Positions 33,566 to 43,059 are shown, counted from the first letter of the stretch. The stretch: DNA of 64,000 nt from an uncultured Lachnospiraceae bacterium (GCA_934394565.1 CAKRQV010000014.1:21672-85671), one strand, 5' to 3'. The notes: a model not told the origin generated them from the letters alone. Program-made: numbers and translations.

Positions 33566-34482
33566 TCGACGAGATTCAGAAGAGAATACTGGAAGAGGTA
33601 GCTGACCTCCACAGCGTACCGGAGGGTGCTTACAATATCCGTGCCAACAGTAAGATGGCTGCCCGGAACACAACAGCCAATATCGATATCATTTCCAAAG
33701 AGGACGGCAGCGGTATCGACATTAAGATCAAACCGGGGACAAAGAACGAGAGCGTGCATATTCCGGTTGTTTTAAGCCAGAGCGGTTTAAAAGAGGTGGT
33801 ATACAACGATTTCTACATTGGCGAGGGGGCAGATGTCGTGATCGTGGCTGGCTGCGGTATCCATAACTGTGGTAATCAGGATTCCCAGCATGACGGTGTG
33901 CATCGTTTCTATGTAGGAAAGGGAGCAAAGGTTAAATATGTAGAAAAACATTACGGCGAAGGTGATGGAGAGGGAAAGCGTATCCTGAATCCGGGCACGG
34001 AGGTGTATATGCAGGAAGATTCCACGATGGAGATGGAGATGGTACAGATCCGTGGTGTGGATTCTACGGTGCGTGATACGAAGGCAGAGCTGGCCGCAGG
34101 CGCAAAGCTGGTGGTCAGAGAACGTCTGATGACCCATGGCAATCAGAAGGCTGAGAGCATGTACAGCGTGGAATTAAACGGTGAGGGAGCCAGTGCAGAT
34201 GTAGTGTCCCGTTCAGTAGCCAGAGATAATTCCTGGCAGAAGTTTGATTCACGGATCATCGGTAATGCACCGTGCAGCGGACATACGGAATGTGATGCGA
34301 TCATTATGGATAAGGCGAAGATTCTGGCGGTTCCGCAGCTGGAGGCGAATGATCTGGATGCAGCGCTGATCCATGAGGCGGCGATCGGTAAGATTGCGGG
34401 TGAGCAGATTATTAAGCTGATGACATTAGGACTGACGGAGGCAGAGGCCGAAGAGCAGATTATTAATGGATTCTTAAAATAA
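33562..34482 (+). CDS. SufB/SufD-like scaffold protein (minimal SUF system)
   Basis: A 306-residue beta-helix scaffold on which Fe-S clusters are built with SufC. The core includes VVIVAGCGIHNCGNQDSQHD (two Cys and a His), and SQSGLKEVVYNDFYIGEGAD before it. The C-terminal segment HTECDAIIMDKAKILAVPQL and LIHEAAIGKIAGEQIIKLMT is the conserved SufB/D signature with Cys, Glu and His ligands. It is much shorter than the 450-470 residues of E. coli SufB because the N-terminal extension is missing, as in anaerobic SufCB pairs. Overlaps sufC by 4 bp and ends at a strong bidirectional terminator. Confidence 0.9.
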   Translation: MIDEIQKRILEEVADLHSVPEGAYNIRANSKMAARNTTANIDIISKEDGSGIDIKIKPGTKNESVHIPVVLSQSGLKEVVYNDFYIGEGADVVIVAGCGIHNCGNQDSQHDGVHRFYVGKGAKVKYVEKHYGEGDGEGKRILNPGTEVYMQEDSTMEMEMVQIRGVDSTVRDTKAELAAGAKLVVRERLMTHGNQKAESMYSVELNGEGASADVVSRSVARDNSWQKFDSRIIGNAPCSGHTECDAIIMDKAKILAVPQLEANDLDAALIHEAAIGKIAGEQIIKLMTLGLTEAEAEEQIINGFLK

Positions 34483-34489
34483 GAAAAAC

Positions 34490-34524
34490 AATGCGAGGGA
34501 GCGGCAGAGCCGTTCCCTCGCATT
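34490..34524. terminator. bidirectional terminator between sufB and bioY
   Basis: AATGCGAGGGAGCGGC and GCCGTTCCCTCGCATT form a 16-bp stem with one G-T pair and a 3-nt loop. Both genes converge on it. Confidence 0.85.
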
Positions 34525-34528
34525 ACAT

Positions 34529-35080
34529 TTACTGGATGATTTTGCGAAATTGTGGGATGATCTGGGCTGCAACGATGCATTTGACCAGATCCAGCGGGAT
34601 GAACGGTACAAAACCGGTGGCAATACCCTGGGTCAGTGTCAGACCGTTGACACCCATCAGACGGAACATACCGATGGCATCGATCAGTACTGCACCGAGG
34701 ATAGCTACCAACGTATAGCGCAGACGATTATACTGTTTACCGCAGAGTGCCGGAAGCAGCAGAGCTACGAACGGGAAGACTACGGTGTATCCGCCGTACG
34801 GCATCAGAAGATAAGCGATACCAGAACCACCGCCGATGAAAACCGGCAGACCAATGATGCCCAGCAGCATCCAGACAAGGACGATCAGAAAAGCGTCCAG
34901 AGACGGGAAAAGCAGGGCAATCAGGATGATCACGAAGTTCTGCAGGGTAATATGGGGAGCTCCCGGCAGAGGTAACGGGATACTGATGTAGGCGGCGATG
35001 CAGATGATCGCAGCGAACAGAGCCATGGTTACCAGACGTTTGGTGGTAAAACGGGAGGTTGTTGTCGTATTTGTACTCAT
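34529..35080 (-). CDS. bioY: biotin ECF transporter S component BioY
   Basis: Biotin-binding membrane subunit, 183 residues with six helices. Family-specific segments are YISIPLPLPGAPHITLQNFV (after helix 1), VWMLLGIIGLPVFIGGGSG and AYLLMPYGGYTVVFPF, all characteristic of BioY. No T or A genes are linked, so it probably uses a shared ECF module or works alone. GGAGAAAAC lies before the ATG. The promoter upstream overlaps a BirA-type operator, matching biotin repression. A separate bioB lies 8 kb away. Confidence 0.95.
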   Translation of the reverse strand: MSTNTTTTSRFTTKRLVTMALFAAIICIAAYISIPLPLPGAPHITLQNFVIILIALLFPSLDAFLIVLVWMLLGIIGLPVFIGGGSGIAYLLMPYGGYTVVFPFVALLLPALCGKQYNRLRYTLVAILGAVLIDAIGMFRLMGVNGLTLTQGIATGFVPFIPLDLVKCIVAAQIIPQFRKIIQ

Positions 35081-35123
35081 GAGTTTTCTCCTTTACAAAT
35101 CATAATGTATTGCGAACGTGCTT

Positions 35124-35177
35124 AGTATATCGTCTGCATGATGAAATGTCAACTAAATAATTTCAAAGGTTAACAAT
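35124..35177 (-). promoter_or_regulatory. bioY promoter with BirA-type operator
   Basis: On the minus strand, TTGACA (35147-35152), a 17-bp spacer and TATACT (35124-35129). Overlapping and upstream, ATTGTTAACC (35168-35177) and a degenerate AGTTGACATT (about 35145-35154) form an inverted pair with a 13-14-bp spacer, matching the Firmicutes BirA consensus TTGTTAACC-N14-16-GGTTAACAA (right half 6 of 9). Confidence 0.7.
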
Positions 35178-35380
35178 AGATGGCGGTTGACAGAAAAATG
35201 GTAACATGTGAAAGCTATACCGAAGGACAGTGATGTGCTATACTGGCAGAGTAAAGCTATGGACAGAGCATCGTCCGTTATATCCGTGGAATCCGGTTGC
35301 TTTGGACTATCCGGACAACAGAATCTGCGGGAAAAACTTCAGAGGATAAGACACGGGAAGATAAAGGGAGGCATTCCATC

Positions 35381-36277
35381 ATGGAGTGGTTGGATGAAGA
35401 AGGGATTGGAAAATCCCTGCAAAAGGAAATAGAGAAGTTCAGGGCAGCGTATGAAGGAGAGCCATTGCCTGCAGATCGTTGTGTGGCAGAAAAGCCACAG
35501 TTTCATTATTATGGAAAGGATATTATGGAAAAGGCAGTCTGCGCCATACTGGCAGGTAAGAATCTTTTGCTGGCGGGGCCGAAGGCTACCGGTAAAAATG
35601 TGCTGGCAGAGAATCTGGCCTATATTTTCGGCCGGCCGTTCTGGAACATTTCTTTCCATATCAATGTGGATGCAGCATATCTGATCGGTACAGATACGTT
35701 TGACGGGGACAAGGTCGTGTTCCGGCCGGGACCGGTCTGCCAGTGCGCGAAATATGGCGGCTTCGGGATTCTGGACGAGATCAATATGGCAAAGAATGAG
35801 GCCATGGCCGTGCTGCATGCGACACTGGATTACCGGCGGGTACTGGAGGTGTCCGGTTATGAACGGATTCATCTGCATCCGGCTGCCAGATTTATTGGCA
35901 CAATGAACTATGGATATGCCGGTACCAGAGAATTGAATGAGGCTCTTGGCTCTCGATTTGTGGTGCTGCAGATGCCAACCATCCAGGAAAAACAGCTGGA
36001 TAAACTTTTGAAGCGGGAGTATCCGGAAATGAGCCACAGTATGGAAAAGCAGCTGGAAGCTATTTTTTATGAACTGGATGAAAAAGCCGTGAGTGCGGAG
36101 ATCAGTCCCCGGGCCGTGGATCTTCGAGGACTTCTGGATGCAGTGGCTCTGATGCGCCTTGGCATGGTACCGCTCGAGGCAATGGATATGGGTATGACAA
36201 ATAAGGTGTTTGATCCGGTGGAACGTTCCATTGTGCATGATGTGATCGCAGCGAGGATACCAAAAGCATGGAAATAA
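35381..36277 (+). CDS. MoxR-type AAA+ ATPase
   Basis: The ATG at 35381 follows GGGAGG with 9-nt spacing; the frame extends upstream but without such a site. The 298-residue protein has Walker A AGPKATGKNV (Asn where Ser or Thr is usual), Walker B GILDEINMA, sensor region IGTMNYGYAGTRELNEAL with arginine finger SRF, and a helical lid. MoxR proteins act as chaperones for insertion of metals or maturation of complexes, together with a VWA protein. The next gene, overlapping by 10 bp, encodes exactly such a partner. The client is unknown. Confidence 0.87.
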   Translation: MEWLDEEGIGKSLQKEIEKFRAAYEGEPLPADRCVAEKPQFHYYGKDIMEKAVCAILAGKNLLLAGPKATGKNVLAENLAYIFGRPFWNISFHINVDAAYLIGTDTFDGDKVVFRPGPVCQCAKYGGFGILDEINMAKNEAMAVLHATLDYRRVLEVSGYERIHLHPAARFIGTMNYGYAGTRELNEALGSRFVVLQMPTIQEKQLDKLLKREYPEMSHSMEKQLEAIFYELDEKAVSAEISPRAVDLRGLLDAVALMRLGMVPLEAMDMGMTNKVFDPVERSIVHDVIAARIPKAWK

Positions 36278-38013
36278 GAAAAGTGCAGCAAAAAAGAGCC
36301 TGCAATATGGTCTGGACAGCTGCGGGACAGTATGGTTTTGAGCCCCAGTATCTGTTTTTCCAGATGGATGATGAGCCATCCCTATATCTGAACACGCTGG
36401 AAGGTCTGGGGTACAGCTGTATGAAACAGGATATCCTGCTTCCCTTTCTTAAAGGAATCGAGATCGGCAAAGATCCGGATGTCTACAGGTATTATGTGCA
36501 GCTGATCTTAGAACAGGCCGTTTTTTTGCGGATGAAGGACAGTCGGCCGGCACTTTTGGCTTTGCGGGAAGAGTATGCCAAACATCATCTGACAGAACTT
36601 CGTCTACCTGCCAGATATCAGGATATGAGTGAACAGCGTCTGGTGTTGCTACATTGGTATCGTGTTACGGGAAAAAATCTCGAACCTTTTACAAAACGTG
36701 AACTGGAACTTGCCGGTGATATGGAGACATTGGCTGAAAAAAATGCAAAAGACCAGGATGATGAAGCTTTAGTAGAGGGAATCAAAGAGCTTTTGTGGCG
36801 GTATTATTATTACCGTTTTACGAAAGTCAGAGAATCGGAAAAGACAGCTTTCGTGGGTGCCGGACTTCTGATGGTATTGCTGGGAAAATTGTTTCACAGT
36901 GAGTTTCGTCTGAAAACAAAACAGGATAAAACAGGAGATACGACGGCCGGGGGCGGTCATCTGAAAATTTTGTGGAGACATCTGCTGAACCAGACAACGG
37001 ATGCCGAGGATGCGGCTTTTGTGCAACAGATTTTTGGCGACTGTATATTTGATGAACAGCAAATGGGAAAAATTGAAGCTGAATACTGCGTGGGTTACCA
37101 CACCTTGTGTCATTTGTGGTATGCCGGGGCGCAGCCATTGTCAATGGGCAAAGACACAGATGCGCAGTATGGAAAGGAACAGAAAGAACAGCTGGAGCGA
37201 AATCTTTCCTATTACAACAGCAATCGCAGATATTTTGAGCGCTGTATCCTGCAGATCACAGATCATCTCAAATATGCATTGGAGACAAAGCAGGAAGCAG
37301 ATATCGTACATTCCCTCCAGGGACGGCTGGATGCCGGTGCTGTATACCGGATACATGCGATGCATGATCTGGCGGTATTTCGCAGGGAGATCACAGAACC
37401 GTCACCGGAGATCTGTGTGGAGCTTGTGCTGGACGCCTCAAGTTCCCGCGTGCAGGAGCAGGAAAGTCTGGCGGCACAGGCATATATCATCACACGGAGT
37501 CTGATGAACCTGCAGATCCCGGTGCAGGTCATAAGCTTTCGCAGCCAGAGAAGCTATACGATCCTACAGCGGTTAAAGGGGTATGAAAGTACGGATAATG
37601 CGGACGGAATTTTTTCTTTTTTTACCGCGGGAAATAACCGGGACGGGCTGGCCCTGCGGGCGCTGCAGCCGCTTTTTTCTGAAAACGGGGAGAAGGGAAA
37701 AAAGAGGATTCTGCTGGTACTGACGGACGCTGTAGTACTGGATTTGCAGAAAGCGTATGTGCCGGGCACATTTTCCAGAGGACAGGAATACCAGGAAGCA
37801 CTGGCGGCAGAAGACACGAGGGAAGCCATACAGATGTTACGGAAACAGGGTATCCGTGTGGCAGCCATTTTCAAGGGCGGCAACTATGCGCTGGAGGATC
37901 TGAAGACCATCTATGGCAGCGCCTTTGCCCGGATTCGCGAAATCCGTCAGCTGCCGGAGGCAGTGATAGGGCTTTTACTGAGAATACTTGGCGAGTTAAA
38001 GGAACAGGGATAA
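36268..38013 (+). CDS. VWA domain protein, partner of the MoxR ATPase
   Basis: A 581-residue cytosolic protein. The N-terminal 370 residues are helical without a recognised domain. The C-terminal VWA domain (about 383-570) has an intact MIDAS start, LVLDASSSR (DxSxS), followed by QVISFRS and the distal ILLVLTDA aspartate. The arrangement matches NorD/CoxE-like partners of MoxR ATPases, which present or remodel a target protein. It overlaps the ATPase by 10 bp and precedes the antiporter by 13 bp, so the three form one operon. A role in maturing that membrane protein, or another client, cannot be decided from sequence. Confidence 0.8.
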   Translation: MEIRKVQQKRACNMVWTAAGQYGFEPQYLFFQMDDEPSLYLNTLEGLGYSCMKQDILLPFLKGIEIGKDPDVYRYYVQLILEQAVFLRMKDSRPALLALREEYAKHHLTELRLPARYQDMSEQRLVLLHWYRVTGKNLEPFTKRELELAGDMETLAEKNAKDQDDEALVEGIKELLWRYYYYRFTKVRESEKTAFVGAGLLMVLLGKLFHSEFRLKTKQDKTGDTTAGGGHLKILWRHLLNQTTDAEDAAFVQQIFGDCIFDEQQMGKIEAEYCVGYHTLCHLWYAGAQPLSMGKDTDAQYGKEQKEQLERNLSYYNSNRRYFERCILQITDHLKYALETKQEADIVHSLQGRLDAGAVYRIHAMHDLAVFRREITEPSPEICVELVLDASSSRVQEQESLAAQAYIITRSLMNLQIPVQVISFRSQRSYTILQRLKGYESTDNADGIFSFFTAGNNRDGLALRALQPLFSENGEKGKKRILLVLTDAVVLDLQKAYVPGTFSRGQEYQEALAAEDTREAIQMLRKQGIRVAAIFKGGNYALEDLKTIYGSAFARIREIRQLPEAVIGLLLRILGELKEQG

Positions 38014-38026
38014 GACAGGAGGATAC

Positions 38027-39616
38027 ATGACAACCATACTTTTGCTGATCGCGGTAGTTATTCTTTTATGTGTGGCAGCCAACCGGTTTGCAGACCGGAC
38101 GGGTATGCCAGTGCTTTTATTGTTTATCGGGCTGGGCATGTTTTTCGGCGCGGATGGCCCGCTGGGGATCTATTATGAAAATCAGGTACTGACAGAGAAA
38201 ATCTGTTCCGTTGCCCTGGCCTTTGTGATGTTTTACGGTGGCTTCGGCACCAAGTGGAAGACAGCCAGACCCGTAGCGGTCAAAGCCATCCTGCTGTCTT
38301 TTATGGGTGTTGTACTTACAGCCTTGTCTGTAACGGCATTCTGCACATTTGTGCTTGGGATGCAATGGATGGAGGGCTTTCTGATCGGTTCGGTTTTAAG
38401 CTCCACCGATGCGGCCTCGGTCTTTTCGATTTTGCGTTCCAAGCATCTGTCGCTGAAATACGGCACGGACTCTTTGCTGGAGATTGAGAGCGGCAGTAAC
38501 GATCCCGTATCGTATATGCTGACGACCATCGCCATTGCGATGATTACAGGGCAGCAGACCTCCATTGGCTATATGCTTTTTGCCCAGATTGCCTATGGCG
38601 TTCTGATCGGTGTGGGTGTGGCGGTACTTACAGTGATGATCCTCAGAAAAACCACATTGGTGGCAGAGGGACTGGATACGATCTTTATTGTGGCAGTTGT
38701 CCTGATCTCCTATGCGCTGCCGTCCATGGTTGGCGGTAACGGTTATCTGAGTGTATATCTTACGGGAATTATTCTCGGAAACAGTCCGATTCGGCATAAA
38801 AAGATTTTGGTGCCGTTTTTTGACGGCATCACCAATCTGGCACAGATCTGTATCTTCTTTATTCTGGGCCTTTTGTCATTTCCGTCACGTCTGCCCTCGG
38901 TGATGGGAGTATCGGTAGCTGTAGCTCTGTTTTTATTGCTGGTTGGAAGACCTGTGATGGTCTATCTGTTGCTGCGGCCGTTCAAGGCAGGGTGGAAGCA
39001 GCAATGCTGTATATCCTGGGCGGGGCTTCGCGGCGCATCGTCCATCGTATTTGCCATCTCTGCGGTAGCCAGTATCCCGGCACTGGAAAATGATCTGTTC
39101 CATATTGTGTTTATGGTATCTCTGCTTTCTGTAGCGGTACAGGGAACGCTGCTTCCGAAGGTGGCGACAAAGCTGGATATGATCGATACGGAGACTGATG
39201 TTTTAAAGACCTTCAACGATTATCAGGAGGATTCCTCCCTGACACTGATGCGTATGTATATTCCGGAGGGACATGCCTGGCAGAATAAAAAGATGAGCCA
39301 GCTGGAAATGCCTGCGGATGCGCTGGCGCTGATGATCAAGCGAAAAGGTGAGACGCTGATCCCGAGAGGAAACACAAAGATTCTTGCCGGGGACAGCATT
39401 ATTTTAAGTGTACCGTCCTTTGAGGGAACAGGCGGGATCAATCTGAGAGAAATTCTCGTGGATAGTAAGCACGAATGGAGCAATAAGAGCATCGAAGAAC
39501 TGCAGCTGCCCGAGGATGTGCTGATCGCCATGATCCGCCGCGGGGAGGAAAATATGATCCCCCGGGGTAAGACAGTGATCCTGCCAGGGGATGTGGTCGT
39601 GGTGTATGATGTTTGA
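38027..39616 (+). CDS. K+/H+ (or Na+/H+) antiporter of the CPA1 family with two RCK_C-like domains
   Basis: A 529-residue membrane protein resembling NhaP2/CvrA. There are 12-13 membrane helices to about residue 375, with SSTDAASVFSILRSK and ESGSNDPVSYMLT carrying the acidic ion-binding residues, and WAGLRGASSIVFAI near the end of the transport domain. The C-terminus holds two TrkA_C-like repeats (about 405-465 and 472-529), each with the pattern LP-D-LI-MI-R-GE--IPRG-T-IL-GD, probably nucleotide or ion sensors controlling gating. It regulates cytosolic K+ and pH. Preceded by AGGAGG. Confidence 0.9.
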   Translation: MTTILLLIAVVILLCVAANRFADRTGMPVLLLFIGLGMFFGADGPLGIYYENQVLTEKICSVALAFVMFYGGFGTKWKTARPVAVKAILLSFMGVVLTALSVTAFCTFVLGMQWMEGFLIGSVLSSTDAASVFSILRSKHLSLKYGTDSLLEIESGSNDPVSYMLTTIAIAMITGQQTSIGYMLFAQIAYGVLIGVGVAVLTVMILRKTTLVAEGLDTIFIVAVVLISYALPSMVGGNGYLSVYLTGIILGNSPIRHKKILVPFFDGITNLAQICIFFILGLLSFPSRLPSVMGVSVAVALFLLLVGRPVMVYLLLRPFKAGWKQQCCISWAGLRGASSIVFAISAVASIPALENDLFHIVFMVSLLSVAVQGTLLPKVATKLDMIDTETDVLKTFNDYQEDSSLTLMRMYIPEGHAWQNKKMSQLEMPADALALMIKRKGETLIPRGNTKILAGDSIILSVPSFEGTGGINLREILVDSKHEWSNKSIEELQLPEDVLIAMIRRGEENMIPRGKTVILPGDVVVVYDV

Positions 39617-39692
39617 AAAACAGAAAATAAAAAGTGATACTTCGAACCGATACAAGGGAGAAGAACGAAGAGCGCAAGGGGAGAAAAAGGAT

Positions 39693-40247
39693 ATGATGCT
39701 GGAAACGAAAAGACTTATTTTACGAAAGTGGGAAATTGAGGATGCAAAAAGTCTCTACCGCTATGCGAAAGATCCGCTGGTTGGCCCGGCGGCGGGATGG
39801 AAACCACATGAAAGTATTGCCGAAAGCCGCACGATCATCCAGACTGTATTTGACGATAATGAGATTTTTGCGGTGGTGTTAAAGGAGACAGGTGAACCCA
39901 TTGGCAGTATCGGTATCATGCCGACCAGATGTCAGCCACTAAATGAAGGCTCGATGGAGCTGGAGATCGGCTACTGGATCGGCGTACCCTACTGGGGTCA
40001 GGGGCTGATTCCGGAGGCGGTGCGTTGCCTGCAGGAGATAGCCTTTGCGGATGGTGTATGTGACGTATTGTGGTGCGGTTATTATGACGGTAACGAAAAA
40101 TCCCGGAGAGTACAGGAAAAATGTGGATTTGTGTACCATCATACCGAGTACGATGTGGATTGTCCGGCACTGCATGAGAAACGGACAGAGCATTTTACAT
40201 ATGTGACAAAGGATATGTGGAAAACAAAGATCGCGGAAGAAAAATAA
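39693..40247 (+). CDS. GNAT family N-acetyltransferase (RimJ/RimL-like)
   Basis: The ATG pair at 39693/39696 follows AAAAAGG; either could be used. The product of about 184 residues starts METKRLILRKWEIEDAKSLY, typical of RimJ/RimL-like acetyltransferases. It has the acetyl-CoA-binding V-motif region ELEIGYWIGVPYWGQGLIPE (Q-x-x-G-x-A/G pattern) and the C-terminal NEKSRRVQEKCGFVY motif. It acetylates an alpha-amine of a protein, peptide or antibiotic; the substrate is unknown. It is 76 bp beyond the antiporter and could share its transcript. Confidence 0.87.
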   Translation: MMLETKRLILRKWEIEDAKSLYRYAKDPLVGPAAGWKPHESIAESRTIIQTVFDDNEIFAVVLKETGEPIGSIGIMPTRCQPLNEGSMELEIGYWIGVPYWGQGLIPEAVRCLQEIAFADGVCDVLWCGYYDGNEKSRRVQEKCGFVYHHTEYDVDCPALHEKRTEHFTYVTKDMWKTKIAEEK

Positions 40248-40327
40248 AAGTATCTCATGGGATTTTTCTGGAGTAAATTTGGAAGAAAGAGATACTGTGT
40301 GAGGAAATTGCCAAATCTGGTCTAAAG

Positions 40328-40362
40328 TGCCAGCCGAAAAAACAATAGTTTTTCAGCTGGCC
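40328..40362. terminator. bidirectional terminator between convergent genes
   Basis: TGCCAGCCGAAAAA and TTTTTCAGCTGGCC pair at 12 of 14 positions with A/T-rich stem bases at the loop side. A second, long-range pair AGTATCTC/GAGATACT brackets about 40251-40294. Confidence 0.6.
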
Positions 40363-40410
40363 ATTTGTATTTCCGTGAAAAGATAAAATAAATTTCAACA
40401 ATATAAGATT

Positions 40411-41421
40411 CTACAGAAGTTGATATTGTTGCAAAAGTGCCTCAATCTGCAACTGTATACTCTCTGGAAACGTGACGGCAGAATCCTTCGGAATACGGAT
40501 CTGAAAATCGAGATCCCGGTAGGTTCCTTTATGGGCATAATTATGCCGTGTACAGTTTCGGGTCAGTGGTGCGATGGCGATTTTTACCTGCGCCCGTTTT
40601 TGCTCCAGCAGAGGAATCAAAATATAATACAGTCTGTCGTCTTTAAAAGAAATATATCCCGCCGTCTGTTGTCTGCCTGTCTGCAGAAACAGGCGGTGCT
40701 TTTTTATGCCGGAAGGGTATAAAAGCATACCGGAACGCAATACCGCTGTGGAGCCGGTGGTTTCCAGCATGGCAGGAACCGTATATACAGCGTCGTTGTC
40801 TGTTTCAGAAGATGAAGATGCCAGAAGTCTGGCCAGCGTGCCAGAAAGATCGATAAACTGCTGGGCCAGAAGATAACTTAATTCTGCCTGTATTGCTAGC
40901 CGCTTCTGTGGGATAAAATCTCGCTGCATCTGTTGATCCAGCTGTGAAAGGATCCGGTCACTGCAGCCAAACATACTTTTTAAAAACAGCGGAAAATCTT
41001 CTTCCGGTGTCCAGAGATACTTACCCGAAGCAATGACAAATGTGCCGAGCTTTGTGCCGTCGCTATCTTCCGCATAATGATAGATGTCACGGTCTGTGTA
41101 GGCTGTCGGATTTTCCGGGGCCGACCAGACGGTGCGGGGGGAATTTCCAGGGGCATGACGTTTTTTTGCATGCACAGATGTCGTGGCAGTCTGACGGGAA
41201 GTGCGGGCAGAGGAGTGTCTGCTGGCAATACCTTTTGTATTTTTATATAAAAGCGCATAAGCTTCATTCAGCTCCTGAATCGTATACGGATACGCAGCTG
41301 TCTCGAAGCTATCCGTATCCGGATGAATCCGATGCAGGAGCCGGTGATAAGTTTTCTTGATCTGTGTTCGGTCGGCTGTGACAGGCAGACCGAGGATGCG
41401 GTAGGCGATTTCTGAGGTCAT
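40411..41421 (-). CDS. J-domain (DnaJ N-terminal) protein with novel C-terminal region
   Basis: The start at 41421 (MTSEIAYRILG) follows GAAAGAG on the minus strand; an in-frame ATG at 41442 is possible. The 336-residue protein has a J-domain at about 3-60 with the HPD motif (RLLHRIHPDTDSF), which stimulates DnaK ATPase. The remaining 270 residues contain a polar linker with TSRQTATTSVHAKK and a region of unknown fold, TKLGTFVIASGKYLWTPEED and following. No G/F or zinc domain is present, so it is a specialised co-chaperone (class C) whose client-binding part is unrecognised. Convergent with the GNAT gene. Confidence 0.75.
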   Translation of the reverse strand: MTSEIAYRILGLPVTADRTQIKKTYHRLLHRIHPDTDSFETAAYPYTIQELNEAYALLYKNTKGIASRHSSARTSRQTATTSVHAKKRHAPGNSPRTVWSAPENPTAYTDRDIYHYAEDSDGTKLGTFVIASGKYLWTPEEDFPLFLKSMFGCSDRILSQLDQQMQRDFIPQKRLAIQAELSYLLAQQFIDLSGTLARLLASSSSETDNDAVYTVPAMLETTGSTAVLRSGMLLYPSGIKKHRLFLQTGRQQTAGYISFKDDRLYYILIPLLEQKRAQVKIAIAPLTRNCTRHNYAHKGTYRDLDFQIRIPKDSAVTFPESIQLQIEALLQQYQLL

Positions 41422-41636
41422 GGTATTCTCTTTCAAATTCATTCTTAAACATATGTGGAAATCTTTTTTTATTATATCAATATATAAGGGAATATAAAGT
41501 ACTAATGGCAGATGAAAAAGATTTGAACATTGATAAAAATATGGAATATACATGGAAATGGTTATGTTCATGTTGTATAATGTATGAAATGGTGTACTGT
41601 TTGTTATAAAAAAGATCGCGAAGGAGAAAGTTGGAG

Positions 41637-42935
41637 ATGAAAAAGACGAAAAAAATACTGTTGTTTTTTTGCTTGATTTTTGCATTTTGCATGTGCAATG
41701 TATCTGCTGTTCAGGCAAAAGATGCACAAACTGCTACCGTCCAGAATATACAGATATCCCATGAAAAAGAAATTGTTTCTAATGGTACAATGATAACTGT
41801 AAGCTGTGAGATATATGCAAATTATCCTATCGACGATGTATGGGCATATTTTGAGGTGTATTCTGGAGAACATTACATAAAATCCGAAAGGGTTCATTTA
41901 AATTACGATAATAATTTAAAAAAATATGTAGGATATCTGAAAATTAATGCAGCAGAAATGTATGAAGGCTATTATGAATTGGATAACGATATAGGTGTTG
42001 AATTAGATGATACATTTATTTCTGCAAATAATAAAGAGGGAAAGACGCATTATTTTAGATATAGTGATACATGCTTGAGAAAAGGACATACATGGGTGGC
42101 AGGAAACGTTGCTAAAGAAAGCACGTGTACCGAAGAAGGAACTCAAGTTTACAATTGTAAGATTTGTGCATTGGAAAGAAATGAAACTATCCCAAAGCTT
42201 CCTCACAGACCGTATACAATTGAAGGAGAACCTGCATCTTGTGAATATGATGGTTATACGGAAAAAGTGCGTTGCCATGACTGTGATACAGTACTTAAGG
42301 ATTCCGTTGTTATTCCTGCAACAGGACATCGTCATACACAGATATTAAATAAAAAAGAACCAACAGCTGTCGAGAGCGGATATACTGGAGATGTATATTG
42401 TACCGACTGTGAATCATATATAAGTGAGGGTGAATATATAGATACACTTCCGGCAACCGGAAAACTCTCTATTACAGACATTGTATTGAAAAAAGGAAAA
42501 TCATGGAATGTCAGGGTAAGTGATTTGGCAGCGGGAGATTCGGTTGCATTTTGGATTTCCAGCAATTCTAAAGTTGTGACGGTGAACCAGAGCGGAAAAG
42601 TAAGTGCTAAGAAGAAAGGAACAGCTAGGATTGCAGCTGTCCTGGAAAGTGGTGAATGGCTTATTGCGAAAGTCAAAGTACAGAATGGTACTGTTAAAAC
42701 ATCCAAGGTTACTGTTAATACACGTAAGCTTACATTAAATGTTGGGCAGAAATATCAGATATTTGCTGAAAGATACCCATTAACATCATCACAGAAAATT
42801 ACATATAGTTCTGCTAAAAAGAAAATTGCAACGGTTAATAAAAATGGATGGGTTCAAGCAAAGAAAAAAGGAAAGACAACAATAAGCGTTAAGTCAGGAA
42901 GTAAAAAAGTAAAAGTTCAAGTTATAGTTAGATAA
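41637..42935 (+). CDS. secreted surface protein with C-rich repeats and Big_2 domains
   Basis: The ATG at 41637 has AAGGAG 10 nt upstream; the TTG at 41631 is too close. The 432-residue protein has a signal peptide (MKKTKKILLFFCLIFAFCMC and on to SAVQA), a beta-rich N-terminal domain, then repeats with paired cysteines: STCTEEGTQVYNCKIC, SCEYDGYTEKVRCHDC and a third ending YCTDC, then two Ig-like Big_2 domains rich in lysine. The C-terminus shares VKSGSKKVKV with the end of the 2026-residue surface protein at 3.1 kb, so both probably use the same wall-association module. The region is AT-rich relative to its neighbours. The ligand is unknown. Confidence 0.8.
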   Translation: MKKTKKILLFFCLIFAFCMCNVSAVQAKDAQTATVQNIQISHEKEIVSNGTMITVSCEIYANYPIDDVWAYFEVYSGEHYIKSERVHLNYDNNLKKYVGYLKINAAEMYEGYYELDNDIGVELDDTFISANNKEGKTHYFRYSDTCLRKGHTWVAGNVAKESTCTEEGTQVYNCKICALERNETIPKLPHRPYTIEGEPASCEYDGYTEKVRCHDCDTVLKDSVVIPATGHRHTQILNKKEPTAVESGYTGDVYCTDCESYISEGEYIDTLPATGKLSITDIVLKKGKSWNVRVSDLAAGDSVAFWISSNSKVVTVNQSGKVSAKKKGTARIAAVLESGEWLIAKVKVQNGTVKTSKVTVNTRKLTLNVGQKYQIFAERYPLTSSQKITYSSAKKKIATVNKNGWVQAKKKGKTTISVKSGSKKVKVQVIVR

Positions 42936-42946
42936 TATTACAAAGG

Positions 42947-42984
42947 CAGGATTTGAAGATACGTTTTCAAATCCTGTTTTTTGT
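42947..42984 (+). terminator. Rho-independent terminator of the surface-protein gene
   Basis: CAGGATTTGAA and TTCAAATCCTG form a perfect 11-bp stem with an 8-nt loop, followed by TTTTTTG. Confidence 0.9.
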
Positions 42985-42997
42985 TAAAAAGGAGTAG

Positions 42998-43026
42998 TTG
43001 CAAATAGAAAAAATATCTGCTACGAT
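42998..43026 (+). promoter_or_regulatory. bioB promoter
   Basis: TTGCAA (42998-43003), 17-bp spacer, TACGAT (43021-43026). No BirA operator is visible near it, unlike bioY. Confidence 0.5.
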
Positions 43027-43059
43027 GCAAAATAGAATGACGAAAAAGCAGGTGACAGG

